A DNA stretch of 64,000 nt from Acanthosoma haemorrhoidale (GCA_930367205.1 OV884013.1:121373827-121437826); one strand, 5' to 3'; shown: positions 1 to 11,065, counted from the first letter of the stretch. The notes: generated by a model not told the origin, from the letters alone. Numbers and translations: made by a program.

Positions 1-44
1 CTAACAAAACCTAGATTTTATCTTAATTGTTAAAATGTCAACTA

Positions 45-668
45 TACAGACTACTTCAAAGGAAGTCCCATCTCTCAATAGAAAATAAATTACTAATCTA
101 CAAAGTTATTCTTAAGCCAATCTGGACATACGGAATAGAGCTATGGGGGACAGAAAAAAAGTCGAACATCAAGCGTATCCAATCCCTTCAATCAAACGTC
201 CTGAGAACAATAGTAAATGCCCCTTATAACGTCAGCAACAAAACCCTTCATAACGATCTTAATATACTCTACATTTTTGAACTCATCCCTTCCAAGTTCA
301 TGAAATTCCATAGTAACCTATCTAACTACCCTAATCCCGGAGCATAGTCATTGCACTGCACCACTTATCCCTTTAATCCTCCTTGGAGACTGAAACGGCA
401 GTGGCCTGCTATAAATGCGTGACATTGGGAATCCTGGATATGGCCAGTTTCTCCAATCATGTCCTGAGCCTCTGTGGCTCGCATCGTTGGCCTCCACTGG
501 CACGTATTCGGTGACGCGGCTGACGGAGGTGACAACCATGTGGACTTTGGAGGTCTCTGGGCTGTTTGTAAATACTGTATGAATGAGCGAGTGAATGAAA
601 ATGGTAAATATAGTATGAATTATTTATTACTCAATGAGGCAGATTGTAATTTTGTCATAATGAAGTTG
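45..668 (+). mobile_element. LINE family A (jockey-clade) 3' end, copy 1
   Basis: This is a 5'-truncated non-LTR retrotransposon. Positions 27-347 translate as the C-terminal tail of a jockey-type ORF2, with the landmarks LLIYKVILKPIWTYG, ELWGT, RIQS..SNVLRTIVNAPY and an SNYPNP motif, and stop at 347. In jockey elements this region lies downstream of the reverse transcriptase core; no YADD catalytic box is present here. The 3'UTR-like part (348-668) contains blocks shared by all family A copies: a GCATGCG-type stretch (lost here), GGCTGTTTGTAAATACTG, GAATGAGCGAGTGAATG, and a terminal TCATAATGAAGTTG. It cannot be autonomous. Clade assignment rests on recognised protein motifs; the family itself is inferred from about 20 mutually similar copies in this window. 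Confidence 0.85.
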
Positions 669-1825
669 TGGTTAATATGTAAAACAATGGTTTGGTAGAT
701 AACCTCGGAGGTGAAATGAGTCAAAAGCTTCGCAAGCTGACCGCAAAGGTTAGACACTTAGGCCCTCATGAATTGAGCATTAGAGTTGACAGTTCCTCGG
801 GTCCATTGGACAGTGAGTGCATTGCAATGCTGACTCGAGTGCACTGTCAATTCGTGTGCAGTTCTCACACTTGCATCAGGATTGAACTGTGTCACAATCC
901 TTCTGTTGTAAAGATGTACACGCGGTTAAATATTTCCCTCAGACCTAATAACTTATCAATTACGAGTATAATAAATGAATCTTACTTACCTACAACTTAT
1001 TTTATTACGAAAGTAGGGCTTTCGGTGGCTACACCACTATTAACAGAAACGGAAATAGAAATGTAAAGTAGACACAATGTCTCCAGTCCTCGAGAACAGA
1101 TTCGTGAGTTAGAGATATGATTGGAGGAGACATTGTCTAACATTTCATTTCCTATTTATTTAACTATGAGATATTTGATAATGGTGGTGCCCCCCTCCCT
1201 CGAATGGGCTTGTATCGTAATGAAATAAATTATGGTTAGACAAGAGAGAGTTGTTCATTAATATGAACACCTCCAACTACCAGTCTTTCAATGTAACATC
1301 AATAGTTTCAACTTTTTTTTCCCCATTATGTTTACCACCTAATCAGTTTATACTTCGTATCCCATATAAAGGTTTTTTATATTATTTAATGTATATTATT
1401 TATATGTATTCTCGTGGTTACTTATTAAATGACTGTGAATATATAAGAGAATAAGCAAGCAAAAAACATAAAATAAAATCTGCTCCTACCTGGTTTTCAT
1501 TGTATTGTTCCCTCTTTAAAAACTTTACTGTCCACTTTTTTTATACAGCTCCGCCTTTTTTATGCCCTCAAACCCTTAGATAAAATAAAAATATTAACTT
1601 ATTAAGGCCTTTTCAAATCAAAGAGATCAGTTCATTTCTCATTCCATAGATATAACCGGGGCAAATTTTCAAATTAAAAAAAAAGTTGTGGACTGTTATA
1701 TATGTGATGAATAAACTTTTACGATTTTGATTACGCAATTTCTACGGCTACTCTCATATAACATATATACTACACTTAATACACACTAACGAAAGGCCGT
1801 TTCTGTTTCAATCGTTAGTAAAATA
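669..1825. other. AT-rich intergenic stretch
   Basis: I see no gene here. An open frame at 692-1066 has no recognisable motif and looks fortuitous. The rest is AT-rich with short homopolymer runs, up to the start of a LINE B fragment. Confidence 0.5.
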
Positions 1826-2386
1826 TCGCACTTGCTGACTTCGCCCAACCTGTCGCTTCGTCTCAAACTGATTATCTATAAATATGTCTCCCCGCTATTT
1901 ACCCACTTGACTGATAATACAGCCAAATGTCTCCAACAATTCCAGAATGGGATCATGCGAAAAGTGGTCCGACATACCTCTCTCGAGAGGTTAAAGAACG
2001 CTGACCTGCACCCGTTGCTTGGTGTGCCGTATATGGGCGAGTTCATGCGCCGAAGACACATCAAGTTTTTTGACTCGTTGCAGGACCTAACAAACCCAGT
2101 GTTTAACACTATGACCCCAGCCTTCCCGCATTAGGTTAAGAATTAGTATGTAAGTTAGTTTTAAGATTGATAAGCCCCATCACCTTTATTAGAGTCAGTT
2201 TAGTCCAGTCACGTATAATATGTATCATTACACTTGTTTATTCATTATATAATTTTTATAAAATAACAAAACCTGTATATAATGTAGCGACGCTACAGGA
2301 AATACAAAAATAATTTATAAATAAATTCGTCTGAGGATCTATAATTGTAGATAATTATTTGTAAATTTAAATGGGCTATGGAAAAA
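1826..2386 (+). mobile_element. LINE family B (jockey-like) 3' end, copy 1
   Basis: This is a second non-LTR family, distinct from family A in sequence. The frame at 1832-2134 reads LTSPNLSLRLKL, then LFTHLTDNTAKCLQ, FQNGIMRKVVRHTSLE, RRRHIKFFDS and NPVFNTMTP. This is the C-terminal ORF2 domain that in jockey/R1-like elements follows the reverse transcriptase. A block coding RPALLYGAP, present in copy 2, is deleted here. The 3'UTR ends with the family-B signature: a TGTAGCGACGCTACA palindrome, CCTGAGGATCTATAATTG, GTAAATTTAAATGGGCTATGG, then poly(A). The copy is 5' truncated and non-functional. Confidence 0.82.
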
Positions 2387-2639
2387 AAATCCGTTTCAAA
2401 GTACAACCTCTCCCTTTGTGACTTGCAAAATATGTAAATAAATCATAAACAATGTTTTTCAAAGCTATTAAATGATACAAACGAGTCTTTTGAAAATAAA
2501 CGAACTCCCATACAATAGCCCATATATGCGAGCATATTCTACGACAAAGTACATCTACAAATTTAATTAAAACATGACGTTCACAAATCCACAGAGGGGA
2601 AATGTCGGCTGATTCGACGTGGGACTGAATAACAGCAAA
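2387..2639. other. Short spacer between two LINE B copies
   Basis: This is AT-rich sequence of unknown origin. A 92-residue minus-strand frame (2376-2654) has no recognisable domain and I treat it as fortuitous. Confidence 0.4.
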
Positions 2640-3590
2640 CAGAATATTTCCCAAGCATAACTTGGAGTTATGGATTCAATGTTTGCGCTAATTAAAAACA
2701 TGGGACTCGAAACCCAGTCGTTAATTCCTCAACTGTCAAATGTGATAATTCTCCAGTGGATTCTCTTGTCCTCTGTGCTTGTTCTCTCTCGTTATACCTT
2801 CTTGTTTTTGAATAAGTTCCACTTTTGTGTCATCCCTGCACTGGCCTTGCCAAAATCATATACTATAGGAGGGCAAGAGAACACACCAGCTTCCTCAATG
2901 CAATATCTGGGTATAAAAATGGATAGGCATCTCCATTTCTCTACTCATTTTAGTAATAAAATAGAAAACGTTCGACACAGGTCTTACCGGCTATCGCACT
3001 TGCTAACTTCACCCAACCTGTCGCTTTGTCTCAAACTGATATATAAATGTGTCCTCCGGCCAGCTCTGCTGTACGGTGCCCCGCTATTTACCCACTTGAC
3101 TGACAATACAGCCAAATGTCTCCAACATTTCCAGAATGGGCTCATGCGAAAAGTGGTCAGACATACCTCTCTCGAGAGGTTAAAGAACGCTGACCTGCAC
3201 TCGTTGCTTGGTGTGCCGTCGGTGGGTTAGTTCATCCGCCAGAGACACATCAAGTTTTTTGACTCGTTGCAGCACCTGACAGACCCAGTGTTTAACACTA
3301 TGACCCCACCACCCTTCCCGCATCGATGGCAACAGACTGTCGGGGAAAAATGAAATTAAGAATTAGTTAGTTTTAAGTTTGATCAAAAAGGTGAGCCCTA
3401 TCACCTTTATTAGTCGGTTCAGTTCAGTCACGTATAATGTATATCATTATACTTGTTTATTCATTGTATAATTTTTATAAAATAACAAAACCTGTATATA
3501 ATGTAGCGATGCTACAGGAAATACAAAAATAATTTGTAAATAGATTCGCCTGAGGATCTATAATTATCTGTAAATTTAAAGGTTCTATGA
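2640..3590 (+). mobile_element. LINE family B, longest copy (copy 2)
   Basis: This is the most 5'-extended family B copy. The frame at 2670-3230 contains FCVIPA, then SMQYLGIKMDRHLHFSTHF (the post-catalytic YLG(I/V).(L/M)D block of jockey-type reverse transcriptases), LTSPNLSLCLKL, RPALLYGAPLFTHLTDNTAK, and FQNGLMRKVVRHTSLE. It ends at a premature stop at 3228-3230. The remainder (RHIKFFDS, NPVFNTMTPPP) continues in another frame to about 3350. The family-B 3'UTR follows, with the hairpin at about 3503 and CCTGAGGATCTATAATT. The first ~150 bp are too degenerate for a firm 5' boundary. No catalytic YADD is visible. Confidence 0.82.
2670..3230 (+). pseudogene. LINE B ORF2 C-terminal fragment
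   Basis: This is a 186-residue open frame within LINE B copy 2. Residues from about 75 onward match the jockey-type ORF2 region after the polymerase active site: the YLGIKMD motif at about residue 88, then LLYGAPLF and the DNTAKCLQHFQNG segment. A full jockey ORF2 is about 900 residues, so this is only a remnant. The N-terminal ~60 residues are hydrophobic and poorly conserved, and may come from a shifted frame. No function is expected. Confidence 0.7.
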
Positions 3591-3973
3591 AATAAAAAAA
3601 TTAAAAATAAGTTTGAATATATCGCCTTAGCTTTGAATGAAGAAAGGTTCGCAACACTTTTGGCCCTGGGAATCACCCACCTTGCGCACATTTGAACGGA
3701 CAGTACTGTTGCGTTCTGTGAAATACATTCTTTTTTTTCATTAAAGATGAATAAGCAGTATTATTGAAGCTGTCGGTTGAGCAACAGTTAGGAGTACTTG
3801 AGTAGTCAGTTCTTTTGTAAAGGCGGCCGTATCTTATCTGTAAAGTTAGCGCTGGCTGAGATAAACCCATCACCGATGTATCCTTACTAATACATCACCT
3901 CTACGCTACATGTCTCTGGATTCAATTGGAATGAATTAAATTATTCATAGGGGGAAACCGAAATTATAATCTC
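3511..3973 (+). repeat. 463-bp tandem duplication, unit 1
   Basis: The unit begins with the last ~90 bp of LINE B (GCTACAGGAAATACAAAAAT through TAAATTTAAAGGTTCTATG). It continues with ~370 bp of unrelated sequence that includes TTCGCAACACTTTTGGCCC and a TTTTTTTTCATTAAAGATG stretch. It is repeated immediately at 3974-4436 with no difference I could see by eye. Confidence 0.92.
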
Positions 3974-4436
3974 GCTACAGGAAATACAAAAATAATTTGT
4001 AAATAGATTCGCCTGAGGATCTATAATTATCTGTAAATTTAAAGGTTCTATGAAATAAAAAAATTAAAAATAAGTTTGAATATATCGCCTTAGCTTTGAA
4101 TGAAGAAAGGTTCGCAACACTTTTGGCCCTGGGAATCACCCACCTTGCGCACATTTGAACGGACAGTACTGTTGCGTTCTGTGAAATACATTCTTTTTTT
4201 TCATTAAAGATGAATAAGCAGTATTATTGAAGCTGTCGGTTGAGCAACAGTTAGGAGTACTTGAGTAGTCAGTTCTTTTGTAAAGGCGGCCGTATCTTAT
4301 CTGTAAAGTTAGCGCTGGCTGAGATAAACCCATCACCGATGTATCCTTACTAATACATCACCTCTACGCTACATGTCTCTGGATTCAATTGGAATGAATT
4401 AAATTATTCATAGGGGGAAACCGAAATTATAATCTC
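3974..4436 (+). repeat. 463-bp tandem duplication, unit 2
   Basis: This is a direct head-to-tail copy of 3511-3973. The fortuitous 66-residue minus-strand frame at 3673-3873 recurs exactly 463 bp later at 4136-4336. A third LINE B tail (4437-4535) follows at once, so the array reads tail-spacer-tail-spacer-tail. Near-identity implies a recent duplication. Confidence 0.92.
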
Positions 4437-4535
4437 GCTACAGGAAATACAAAAATAATTTGTAAATAGATTTGCCTGAGTATCTATAATTGTATATAAT
4501 TATCTGTAAATTTAAAGGGGCTATGGAAAAAAAAA
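4437..4535 (+). mobile_element. LINE B 3' tail closing the tandem array
   Basis: This is the terminal family-B 3'UTR only: GCTACAGGAAATAC, TATCTATAATTGTATATAAT, TAAATTTAAAGGGGCTATGG and a poly(A) run. Unlike the two preceding tails it keeps the GGGGCTATGG end typical of other family-B copies, so it is probably the original insertion end. Confidence 0.75.
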
Positions 4536-4943
4536 CAAAAAAAAAACTAAACTAAACAGTGAATTTTGACTGTAACATAATAAAAACTGTAAATATAAGA
4601 TAATAGTATTGCTATAGTAAAATATTTAACCCGAAGTATAATGAAAAAATAGTCTTGTGAAATTGAAATAAATTTTACTGGTATATTAGATCTAAAAATA
4701 ACAAAATATAATTGGCCTGTCCGTCAGCAGGATTTGAGACTGTCTGAAGGTTTTAGACATGCTTAGCTAACTAGCCGTGAGTGCATTAGCGACTCTTTAA
4801 ACACAACTGGTCCTCACTCACTGTATGCTCACTTTATTTTTTGTTTCTTCCTTTTTATGGCCCCACCGCGCAGCTAGTGTCTTACCAGTCCAGGGCCACC
4901 TGGAGTCCATCGTTAAGGCTCGAGCCTGCTCCTCGACCAACTA
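4536..4943. other. AT-rich intergenic stretch
   Basis: I see no gene or recognised repeat between the LINE B tail and the left end of the Tigger-like element. Confidence 0.4.
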
Positions 4944-5850
4944 CAGTCGAATCCCGATCATTTGTACTGTCAAGGGACTGACAGTTTGGTACCAATTATC
5001 GGGGGTACTAAATTAAACGTACTAATGCAAACATGTATGTATTAAGAAGTATGTACAATGTAGCAAGGATAAAAACTATCCAATAAACACTGCTTAATAC
5101 TAAACTAAACAATAAATAATATATGCAATGAAAAATATGTACATACTTATGTTCTAGATGTTCTAGAACCAATCTGGACATACGAAATAGAGCTATGGGG
5201 GACAGCAAACAAGTCGAACATCAAGCGTATCCAATCCTTTCAATCAAAAGTCCTGAGAACAATAGTAAATGCCCCTTATTACGTCAGCTACAAAACCCTT
5301 CATAACGAACTTAATATACCCTACATTCTAGAACTCATCCCTTCCAAGTTCATAAAATTCCATAATAACCTATCCAACCACCCTAATCCCCTAGCACAGT
5401 CATTGCACTGCACCACTCATCCCTATAATCCTCCTCGGAGACTAAAACGGCAGTGGCCTCGTGACCTGCTATAATCGCGTGACAGTGGGAGTCCTGGCAA
5501 TGGCCAGTTTCTCCAATCATGTCCTGACTCTCACGCTCTTGGTCAGCCTCCACTGGCTAGTATCCAGTGACGCGGCTGACGGAGGAGCGTGGGGGACTTC
5601 CCAAGACTCCGCTTTCTCTTCGCATGTGGACTTGGGAGGCCTCTGGGCTGTCTGTAAATATTGTATGAATGATCGAGTGAATGATGAATTGTAAATATGG
5701 CATGAATGATAGTATATCTTAATTACTTATTGCCTAGCAAGGCAGATTGTAATTTTAGCACAATAAAGGAATTATACAATAATAAGATTAAATAAACACC
5801 AATCATTAGTACGAAAAAAAATCCGTAAAATTTTATTTTACGCAATCCTT
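4944..5850 (+). mobile_element. Pogo/Tigger-like DNA element split by LINE A
   Basis: The left end reads CAGTCGAATCCCGATCATTT preceded by TA, which matches the CAGT.GAATCCCG terminus typical of pogo/Tigger elements. Positions 4944-5160 and 5785-5850 are collinear with 27494-27780. The stretch between them is a LINE A insertion, and the two flanks join seamlessly in the other copy. The right part ends near GCAATCCTTGCAGACGGG, and the right terminus is missing. On the minus strand this end encodes the basic K-K-K-I-T-D-F-F tail that resembles Tigger transposase C-termini. Confidence 0.65.
5168..5784 (+). mobile_element. LINE family A, copy nested in Tigger-like element
   Basis: This copy starts at ACCAATCTGGACATACG (protein PIWTYEIELWGTANKSNIK) and runs through the ORF2 C-terminus to RRLKRQWPRDLL and a stop near 5473. 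It keeps the full 3'UTR, including the TGCCT-AGCA-AGGCA hairpin at about 5731, and ends AGCACAATAAAGGAATTAT. The left flank carries a doubled TGTTCTAGA. The uninterrupted target (TTCTAGATTAAATAAACACC) survives at about 27701. Confidence 0.87.
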
Positions 5851-5912
5851 GCAGACGGGTATTGAGGCCAAAAGAAGTATTACAAGGTATAAAATATTCT
5901 TAAATACGTACG

Positions 5913-5939
5913 TTTTTTTTTTTTTTTTTTTTTTTTTTT
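5913..5939. repeat. Poly(T) tract
   Basis: This is an uninterrupted run of 27 T. It may be the poly(A) tail of a minus-strand retroposon, but the adjacent sequence is not recognised. Confidence 0.9.
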
Positions 5940-6034
5940 CCCTAAGCTTTCTAGTTAGAAATTCAAGATGAGGGAAAAATATAGAATATTTAGGTTAATC
6001 GGATCCTTATACTAGGAGTACTTGCTTGAAGTTG

Positions 6035-6618
6035 GTGTGAGAGGACTAAGGAGTGTGGGAAGCCTTGGTGGAGGTTGGTTGTTTCGGTACAGCGGTGAGA
6101 GTCCACTGGTGGCTGGGCCTAGAGTCTCTCTAGGCATGTAGTGTATTCTTATTTAGTCTGATTTCAGTGATGGGTGGTGCCCCTTAGAGGCTTGTTGTTG
6201 GCGGGCCTAGTGCCGTGATGTCCACCATTTCCTCTGCTTTACTCGATCTTGTGAGTTGCCATCGTGCCGGTAGCGGTGGTGGTGTCATGTCTTTGAATAG
6301 AGGGTTTAGACTGTGTTTCATCGAGTCGAAGAACTTGATGTGTCTTCTTTTGATGAGGTCGGTGATGGCGGTTTCGTGCATGTCGGAAGCCTTTATTTCA
6401 CGAAAAGGGGTATGCCAGAGTGCTGTTCGCAGGATATTGTTCTGGAAGCTCTGGAGGAGAGTTATGGTACTGGCATGTAGGAATCTAAAGAGTGGTGTCC
6501 CAAACAGTAGAGCTGGCCTCAGGACGCTCTTGTATATGAGGAGTTTCAGTCGAACGGATATGGCCTGGCTGGTGATGAGATGCTGGAGAGAGTAGTAAGT
6601 TCTGCGTACTCGTTTCAT
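6035..6618 (-). mobile_element. LINE family C (jockey-like) 3' end, copy 1
   Basis: This is a third non-LTR family. The minus-strand frame 6184-6618 begins KRVRRTYYSLQHLITS and contains LKLLIYKSVLRPALLFGTPLF, LLQSFQNNILRTALWHTPF, RRHIKFFDSMKHSLNPLF and PLPARWQ. The layout matches family B but the sequence is clearly different. The downstream part (6035-6183, GGTCTGGG-like 3' region with AGAGTCTCTCTAGGC) is shared with copy 2 at 20515-21235. The copy lacks the polymerase core and is 5' truncated. Confidence 0.82.
6184..6618 (-). pseudogene. LINE C ORF2 C-terminal fragment
   Basis: This 144-residue frame corresponds to the ORF2 C-terminus after the reverse transcriptase domain: LLIYKSVLRPALLFG at about 27-41, LLQSFQNNILRTALWH at about 53-68, RRHIKFFDSMK at about 92-102 and LPARWQ at about 117. 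It is intact over this stretch, whereas the second copy (about 20700-21050) is frameshifted. The apparent start methionine is internal to the original protein. Confidence 0.72.
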
Positions 6619-6686
6619 TCATCGTACGTCAATATGCTTAAATATCATTTAAGATATTTAATGCAGGTTTAAATATCAGGAGCAGA

Positions 6687-6846
<160 letters not shown>

Positions 6847-9686
6847 ATAAGAAGCTTCGTTCCGTTGACTTGTTAAAAGAGCAAAAATGAAAATTAGTTT
6901 AGAGCGATAGAAAAGGTTATCCCGTAAAAAAGCTTGCTCGTGGCTTGATACATAAGGAATGAATTCTTGGAATAGCGTTCCTCGAGTTTTCTGATTCCCA
7001 AGTTTTCGAATAAATTTATTATACAATTTCCGACGATTCTCCCTTCTTTCATCTTACATTTCCCGAATTAATAATTTATTCCGTTGGAGTTGAAAAATCC
7101 CTTTAAAGCATCTTCTTTTTTGTGATCATGCATATTCAATTTTTCAATTTGGTCGAAATTAAGAACATTTCCCGGTTTTTTTTGTTTGCTTTTTTTATTT
7201 TTTTGTAATGTTTGTCTTAATTTAAAATTTGTTTGCTTAGTGAATAATTAATTCCTTTCAATTTGTACTGTACTTCAATGAGCGCTAAAACTGTGATGTG
7301 ATTATTAATTATTATTCTGAAATAAAGTATACAAAAGGACAATGGTGCCAAGGCCCTGTGAGACTTGCACCCAGAATCTCTTTGTTTGCCATTAAGTAAC
7401 CTAATTATTAAAAATATCAATGTGAAATTATGAATTACAATAAAAAGTAATTTAGATTTTGGTGCTGATATGGATTGATCCGAATAGCTTTAAACAAATT
7501 ACCTACAAATTAGATCTTGATAAGTATTTATTTGTTACAAACGTGATCGGGTCTCTGTTGGTCCATGCAATGCAGAGATATGAAGAGGAAACAACATTGG
7601 ATGGGTTCCAGGAATGGAGGATTGGATGCTGGATTCATTCACGCCATCCCATGATGAGTGTAATGGTTAATCATTCACCGCTGGCATGTTCGAAACAGCT
7701 GCTTATACCCCGAGCTCAGAGATGAGATAAACCAACAACCTTCTGGTACTTAACCTTCAAGCCACACGGGTTACGGATGAATTTTCGATAAAATAAAATC
7801 TTAAAAAATGTGCGTGATTTTCGTGTCGAGGTTAAGATATATGTTAAGTGAAATATAGCCGTGTGTGGGAAGACGCTAGGAGGTGGGACTTGCTACCGCT
7901 CACCAACCGCTGTTTTTTGTCCCCTCCTGGGCGATTAGTCATAAGGATTTTTCTCTCTTTTATTTTGTTTTATTTTTTTTCTCCAGTTTTTTTTCCAGGC
8001 CCATTCCTTTTCGTCTCGCTAGTTTTTCCACCTTGAGCTTCCACTGTGAACGACTTTTCGGCATTATAAACTATCTGTTATCCTCTTTCACTTAGCTGTT
8101 CCCAGGGTAGTTAATTTTACTGTTGATGGGAGTTGGAAGAACTTTTTTGAGGTCTCACCACTGCTCATGTGACAAATTTGTCTTTTTATTTATTGCTTTG
8201 TGGCTCAGCCTTATTAGCTACTGAATTAATGGTGTTATTCATTTTATGGTATTTTTGTTTTTATTCGGTTATTAAGTCATAAAGTAATTACTCACTGTCA
8301 AAGATACCTGTCTACAAGAAATGTAACCCATGTGGCGTAATTAAACGTGGTCACATTTTTGAATAACCCAAAGCAGATGGACTTAAATGTACTTCATAGC
8401 AGAAACGTGAAAGAAAATATTAACCAAAAAACCGTTTTCATAATTTTCACCTGCTCTGTGCGTGAGGGAGACTCGTGGTTAAATATTTACTATATATCTT
8501 CCTGGCTAAGATGAAATCATGGCTAATGAACCAAGAATGAAACATTTTTTATTTTACTAAAGACTGATTACGTATGGTATACCAGTTCGAAGATGTTTAT
8601 ATCAAAAGGTTTCTCCCTTAGCTTAATGTCGAAATAATCATATACGGGAGACATGGAGGAAGAAGGCACAGAGGAACGCACATGTTGGAATGGAGAGAAT
8701 GTGGGAAAATACATACGGTGATTTCAGAGCAATTCAGTTCCAATATTTCTCTCCATAATAAAAATAATCGTAGGCTAATATGTTATGCATTTAGCCTTAA
8801 AACAAAAGACAGGATCGCTTTTGATTATGAATAAAGTCTTCATTGAAGTTAATTAAATAAAATTTTAACCTATAAAAATAAAAATGAAATAATGCTTTAA
8901 TCCCATAAGATTGGGTAATTTATGGATGTTAAGATTCTATATTTGCATTCTAGCAATAAATTTTATGGTTATCGCTTTTAAAATTTTTAAAATATAATCA
9001 GCTTTGGCTACTTAACTATTGTAGTGTTCCTTGTTTTGTCAAATATTACTATTAAAACTTATTTTGTATTATTTGTAGTATTCTGACATTGCTATGACTA
9101 ACTTTCCATTTATGTGCTGCTCAAGTTAACGTGGGCTTTACTAACGAATTGTAACTGAGTGGTTTATTTATTAGTTAAGGTATTAAGTTTATAATGTCTA
9201 TTGTTACTGGGCTGTAGATGAGGAATAATCACGAGGGATAGGCAGAAATAGTAGATGAATTCCATTTGAGCGAACTACCTCAGTGGTTGAACGAGCATTG
9301 ATGAAGGATGATGAAATGCAGTGGCTCAGAAGTACTCATTATCTTTGCCAATAGCCGAGTCATCGGAGGACCGTACCGTTATTTTGTGCCCACACAGAAA
9401 AAAACAAAAACACACAATAGGATTTTTATTTCAGGGACTTTCATGGTAACAATGACCCATCATCGCATGACAGTCTTTGTTCTCAGTTTTAGGATTGGCA
9501 TCGTGGAATCAAATGACCTTAATGGGCTAATGGAAAAATACATTGTATTTTTTAAAAATCATTTGTGCGTTTTTGTTCATTTTGATCATCAAACTTTCGA
9601 CTCTTAATTTTTCTTCATTTCTTGAAATGGTTTAAACCAAGTGAGACGGCTGTTCTTTGTAACTTCTACATTTTCACTAGAATTTA
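6847..9686. other. Intergenic region, nothing recognised
   Basis: About 2.8 kb with only short frames (for example 7459-7725 and 9308-9607) that lack recognisable motifs. Pyrimidine-rich tracts occur at 7950-8040. No repeat family defined elsewhere in the window was seen here. Confidence 0.45.
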
Positions 9687-10205
9687 TGTCACTCGCTCAT
9701 TCATACAGTATTTACAAACAGCCCAGATACCTACCAAGTCCACATGGTTGTCCCCTCCCTTGCATGCGAAAGAGGAAGCGGAGTCTTGGGAAGTCCCCCA
9801 CGGTCCTCCGTCAGCCGTGTCACAGATAACAGCCAGCGGAGGCTGACAAAGAGCGCAAGAGCCACAGACGCTCAGGACATGATTAGAGTAACCCCCACTG
9901 TTACGCATTTATAGCAGGTCACGACGCCACATCCGTTTTAGTCTCCGAGGAGGATTATAGGGATGAGTGGTGCAGTGCAATGACTGTGCCTAGGGGATTA
10001 GGGTGGTTGGATAGGTTATTATGGAATTTCATGAGCTTGGAAGGGATGAGTTCGAGAATGTAGGGTATATTAAGATCATTATGAAGGGTTTTGTTGCTGA
10101 CGTAATAAGGGGCATTTACTATTGTTCTCAGGATTGGATACGCTTTATGTTGGGTTTTTTTTGCTGTCCCCCATAGCTCTATTCCGTATGTCCAGATTGG
10201 CTTAA
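9687..10205 (-). mobile_element. LINE family A copy, 3'-truncated
   Basis: In reverse orientation it begins with CACTCGCTCATTCATACAG (complement of the GAATGAGCGAGTG block) and GCATGCGAAAGAGGAAGCGG. It then shows the GTCTCCGAGGAGGATTATAG block (ORF2 stop region) and ends at TCCGTATGTCCAGATTGGC (PIWTYG). The terminal hairpin and AATAAA tail are missing from the 3' end, so it has been broken after insertion. Confidence 0.85.
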
Positions 10206-10876
10206 GTAAAATTTATCTCTAAACTAGATGGATATAAAAGGGTTAATTTTAAAGATTTATTTAAAAATAAGCGAAATTATATCAGAAGAGCTACAAAAAA
10301 ATTAAAAATAAGGCCTGAATGGTAAAATCAAACAATAAATAATTAAATCTAAGTAAATAAAGAAAAAACTGTTTGACAGACACGAGTTATAGGATAAGTC
10401 CAAAAACATGATCCTGGCTGAAGTTGAAGAGAATATCTTACAAAGCAAGGACTTTGTGTATTCACAGCTTTAATGGTGAAGTATGCGAAACAAATAAAAA
10501 AATAACAATTATCCTCTCTTGCTTATTAGCTGATCTGGAATGTGCTTGATTGACAGTAACTTGATAGAGTTTTTCAGTATGTTAGTAATCTTGTAGTAAT
10601 CAGTATGTTAGTAATTTTGTAGTAATCAGTTTGTTAGTAATTCCATTCTTCATGGAGTTGCCGCTTATGCTTGTGGGTCCTCCACAGAATTTCGGCACAT
10701 TTGGAATGGTACTTAACCATGCGCGTTGGTTGATAAATATCATCAAAGAAATTATGATTTTCAACGTTTAATTTTTAAACATTGCTCTCCAGGTTAGACC
10801 GGGCTAGGAAAGGTCAGTTCTTCTTTGACGTGCTGAGTGTTTTTGAGTTATGCAAACATTTACCTTGAATGCTAAA
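10206..10876. other. Intergenic, minor direct repeats
   Basis: No gene is seen. Around 10575-10640 a short motif (TCAGTATGTTAGTAAT-TTGTAGTAA) is repeated three times in imperfect tandem. Confidence 0.5.
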
Positions 10877-11065
10877 TCTTTTCATTCATACCATATTTAC
10901 AGTTTTCATTCACTCGCTCATTCATACATTATTTACAAACAGCCCAGAGGCCTCCCAGATCCACGTTGTTACCTCCTACGCATGCGAAAGAGGAAGCGTC
11001 TTGGTAAGTCCTCCACGCTCCGCCGTCAGCCGCGTCCCGAATACTAGCCAGTGGAGGCTGACCTA
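10877..11065 (-). mobile_element. LINE family A 3'UTR fragment
   Basis: In reverse orientation the fragment contains CATTCATACCATATTTACA, CACTCGCTCATTCATAC, AAACAGCCCAGAGGCCTCC and CCAGTGGAGGCTGACC. It ends abruptly before any coding sequence. Only 3'UTR is present. Confidence 0.8.

Noticed and set aside
3673..4336. Two identical 66-residue minus-strand frames
   Set aside because: They are the same chance frame copied by the 463-bp tandem duplication.
7848..8095. Overlapping Phe/Pro/Leu-rich plus-strand frames
   Set aside because: Driven by a pyrimidine-rich tract, with two overlapping frames and no motif.
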